Source: Taxillus chinensis
Taxonomy: Eukaryota > Streptophyta > Magnoliopsida > Santalales > Loranthaceae
Assembly (NCBI GenBank): GCA_023512835.1
Contig: CM042092.1
Coordinates: 40,504,258-40,568,257, forward strand
DNA: 64,000 nt
Direction of reading: 5' to 3'
The position numbers and the translations under genes were made by a program. The notes beneath the pieces are model-generated. The model was not told the origin of the DNA and made no database searches. It saw only the letters and a list, made by a program, of their open reading frames with translations. Positions 60,992-64,000 of the stretch are shown piece after piece. Positions within the stretch are counted from its first letter, which is position 1. Every line of letters starts with the position of its first letter.

Positions 60992-61489
60992 ATGGTCTAG
61001 TTGGCCTAGGGTAGTGGGCGGATTTGGTTATCTTGAGTCCTTCGGAGGAGCCTGGAGGTACATGCCCGATCAACATGGTCCTCTTTGAGCCTCTAAGGTG
61101 TACTTAGGGTAGTCCTGTCCTGTGGTAGGATTTGCATACATTGGCATTAGGGCACTAGTTGCATATGTTGTTTATGTGTTATTGTGTGGATAAGTGCAAT
61201 AAAGCCTTAAATGTGATAAGAAAAGATGAAAAACATGTGATAAAGTTTTAATTATGCAACTCGATATTTTGTGTTAATTTGAGTGTGACTACATGGAAAA
61301 GTACTTGTGTTATTGAGTTGTGTATTTGTAAAATTAACACCTGTGCAATGTGATATAATGAGAAATGAAACGTGTGCAATGTGTGCAATGTAGTGTGATA
61401 ATTGAATTGTGTAATGGGGTAGAGGTAGTGAAACTCGGCAGATTTCGAATGCGTTTTGACGATTGTATCCCTTACTTCGTATAGTAAGA

Positions 61490-62640
61490 ATGCCACCAAG
61501 GAGAGCGACGCGCGCGGGGCTAGGCGAGCGGATGAGTCATCTGCTCATGAGCGTCCAGGTGCGGGGCAACCCATGGGAGGAAATGCACTACTGTTGGCAC
61601 AGCTGTGAGAGGGCATCTGACAGGAAGTCCAAGAGCTGAGGGAGGGTATCAAGAAAGAGGTCGGGGAGGAAGTGCGCCATGAGATGGCAGCACAGCAAGT
61701 GGTGCCACCACTGCCACCACTAGTGGGGGAGTCACCTCGTGAGCATGAGAGTTCCCTAGGTGGCGTACCGATTCATCGTGTAGAGGATGACATGGTGACG
61801 AGGTTTCGTAAGGAACAACCACCGAGATTTAAGGGAGAGGTAAATCCAGTGGTGGCTGAGCACTGGTTGATGCAGATTGAGCATGTGTTCTCCTTTCTCC
61901 TACCTCGGCAGGAGGATAAGGTGAGGTTGGTCATTCGGCAGCTGGAGGTTAATGCCTTAGAGTGGTGGCAGAGTGTTGCGGGGAGCCAAGGAGTGCAATT
62001 CATATTGTGGGAGGAGCTCTTGCAACTCTTCCATGATGAGTTCTTTCCCGAGTCTTTGAGGTGGCAAAAGAGGGAGGAATTTGGCAGCTTGAGGCAGGAA
62101 TCGAGGACTGTGCCCGAGTATGAGCGGGAGTTCTGGAGCTTGAGTAGATTTCCTCCCGAGACTGTAGCGAGGGAGGACCTGAAAGCCCATAAGTCACCTT
62201 GAGTCTTAGGCCAGCCCTTAGGCAGAGGGTGGCGATACTACGATTGAGGACCTTTGCTGAGGTTGTTGAGACAGCTCGTATAGCTAAGAGGGAGCTGGAT
62301 GATGGGAAGCAGGCCCATCAGGGTCGTCAGTTGTAGGGTGGATCTGATCGTGATTTAGGGTTCAAGAGGCCCAAGACCAAGGAAAGAGATAACAGTTCCT
62401 TCCGTAGCAGGGGTCAACCATCAGTGAACCCAGGGAGGTTCACCTTTGCGGCAGCACAGCAGGGTGGTTCAGCAAGAGCTCTCCCTAGCGGTTGTCATTT
62501 CTATGGGGAGCAAGGCCATTTCAAGGGAAAGTGTCCCAAGAAGGACCTGGCGATGCAAGAACGTGGACGAGAGGGCCATTTGAGCCGGGTTTGTAGGAGT
62601 GGCAATAGGGGGAGCCGGAGGCATGACATCCAAGCATGAG
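61490..62640 (+). pseudogene. gag: Tekay D gag remnant
   Basis: ATG at 61490 (MPPRRATRA) soon frameshifts. The helix region has two in-frame TGA codons where A and B have CGA or CGG arginine codons. The core at 61672-62200 is the longest gag frame in the window (176 codons): RFRKEQPPRFKGEVNPVVAE, LEVNALEWWQSVAG, WQKREEFGSLRQESRTVPEY. The first zinc knuckle (about 62489) has Tyr for the second Cys (CHFYGEQGHFKGKC) and the second has lost its first two Cys, so RNA binding would fail. Confidence 0.92.
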
Positions 62641-64000
62641 GAGTGATGCTACTTTTCATGCACTAGTAGAGAGACCAACTCGTCGGTGGTAGGCTAGTCG
62701 GGTAGTCAGGCAGATTTAGCCAATCTCGACCTCGGGGGAGGCCGGAGCAACAATAAAGTGATCTTGGAGGCGACCATGGCGGGAACCGTCCGGTGAGTGA
62801 GCCGACTAGTGGCACGGGCCAGGGGAGGATGTTTGTCTTGAATGCGACACCTCAAGAGAAGGCCGAGCCACCACCTCCACCAGCGGAGGGTGGGGCAGGA
62901 CCATTGGTGGTTAGAGGTACCCTTTTGATCTCTCTTATGCTTGTTTCCGTTCTCTTTGATACGGGTGTATCTTGTTCATTTGTTGTTGACCTTGTTATTG
63001 ATGGCTCTGGATTAGAATGTGTTGAGGCAGAGAGACCCCTAGTTGTTGAGTCACCAGGTGGGTGGTATGATTACGTTACGGCGTGTTTGTCGTGGTTGTG
63101 TGCTAACCATAGGGGATGTCAAGCTTAGTTTCGACTTGTATGTGATGCCATTGAGGACGTTTGACCTAATCTTGGGTATAGATTGACTTATGGCTTTCCA
63201 GGCCAAGATAGATTGTTATCGGCACCGTGTATCATTTGTGTCACCTTGTGAGGACTCCTTGGACCCCGGCAGGGGGGAGTGAGATTGTGAGGCGAGTCGG
63301 GCTAGGCCGGTGTTGGACCGGAGGGCTGCCATTACCCCAGGTTGGTAACCCTAACCTTTGCGGAGGAAGGGAAAGTGGGAATGAGGGTGTGGCTAGTAGT
63401 TGTTGAGCAATTTCAGGATATTTTTCCCGAGGAGTTTAGGAGTTTACCACCTAAGAGGAGCGTAAAGTTCACCATTGAGTTGGTATCGGGACTGGTCTGA
63501 TTTCCCAAGTGGCTTATCGTATGGGACCAGTGAGTTGAGGGAGCTTTAGAGGCAAATAGAGGAGTTAGTGAACCAGGGGGTATATCAGGCCGAGTACCTC
63601 ACCCTGGGGGTGCTCCGGTGCTCTTTGCAAAGAAGGCGGATGGTACGCTTCGTCTTTTCATTGACTATGGGAAGCTAAATTCGTTGACCGTGAAGAACAA
63701 ATATCTATTGCCTCGGATAGATAACTTGTTTGACCGGTTAAGTGGGGCCCAATGGTTTTCCAAGATAGACTTGCGGTTGGAGTACCACCGGTCGAGGGTT
63801 AGAGATGAGGACATCCCTAAGATAGCTTTTCGGTGTAGGTATGGGCACTATGAGTGGGTAGTGATGCCTTTTGGGATCACTAATGCACCGGCAGTGTTCA
63901 TGCATATAATGAATCGGTTTTTGCTCCATACTTGGATCCTTTTGTGGTGGTGTTTATTGACGATATTTTGGTGTATTCCAAGACCGAGATGGAGCATGTA
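62641..64000 (+). pseudogene. pol: Tekay D pol remnant, protease and RT, cut by window end
   Basis: Protease frame 62793-63128 with GQGRMFVLNATPQEKA and an active-site-like FDTGVSCSF. After several shifts RT starts with [15 protein letters not shown] (about 63430) and includes [17 protein letters not shown] sequence (63615), [18 protein letters not shown] (63860) and the catalytic FIDD at 63953-63964. RNase H, integrase and the 3' LTR must lie beyond base 64000. Confidence 0.9.

Larger units (their letters stand above)
59931..64000 (+). mobile_element. Tekay chromovirus D, 5' LTR truncated, continues past window
   Basis: Plus orientation: LTR part (59931-60976), PBS, leader, gag (61490-62640), protease and RT to the window end. 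Gag and pol resemble A and B more than C. Confidence 0.9.

Overview
This window is repeat-dense plant nuclear DNA. I found no intact host gene, no rRNA or tRNA gene and no CRISPR array. Almost every base can be assigned to LTR retrotransposons. Two Ty1/copia copies have Sirevirus-type layout (pol, a spacer with AGGGGGAG polypurine blocks, then an env-like reading frame). Several Ty3/gypsy elements look like plant Tekay/Del chromoviruses: double CCHC gag, aspartic protease, RT with FIDD, RNase H, DDE integrase, a chromodomain-like tail, and a primer binding site matching initiator tRNA-Met. All coding regions are broken by stops and frameshifts, so they are annotated as pseudogenes. The organism is most likely an angiosperm; I cannot name a species.

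Layout. 1-6396 (+): copia copy 1, with pol fused to env-like sequence by an internal deletion, then PPT and 3' LTR. 6745-11793 (+): a second copia 3' half, whose env-like frame is split by an inverted solo LTR (10284-11684, TSD AACTC, 31-base N gap). 11794-19710 (-): Tekay element A, 5' LTR truncated. 19711-19850 (-): an RNase H scrap of a Tat/Ogre-type gypsy. 19851-22457 (+): a distant Tekay-like LTR plus leader. 22458-32974 (-): LTR and a scrap of interior of Tekay E, split by H (22770-31500, +), a complete 8.7 kb non-autonomous element with TSD CAATA. 32975-52448 (-): Tekay B, which contains F (34828-38010, TSD ATACA), itself holding a TRIM (35002-35489, TSD CCAAC), and G (41820-50048, +, TSD TGGTT), a second copy of the H family. 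52449-59930 (-): Tekay C, sitting in B's 5' LTR and truncated at its own 5' end. 59931-64000 (+): Tekay D, beginning inside its LTR and running out of the window. The nest is up to five levels deep (distant LTR > E > B > F > TRIM).

The points most worth a second look are in the Tekay-type LTRs and the H/G family. The LTRs carry a pair of near-palindromes just upstream of a TATA box, a predicted intron of about 0.7-1.1 kb lying between TATA box and poly(A) signal, and, inside that intron in most copies, an 11-bp-arm hairpin whose arms show compensatory changes between copies. Two non-homologous dyads occupy the same U3 position in different subfamilies. H and G keep LTRs, PBS, PPT, a shrunken gag (coiled coil plus zinc knuckles) and the last ~22 codons of the Tekay polyprotein, but pol is replaced by about 3 kb that I do not recognise.
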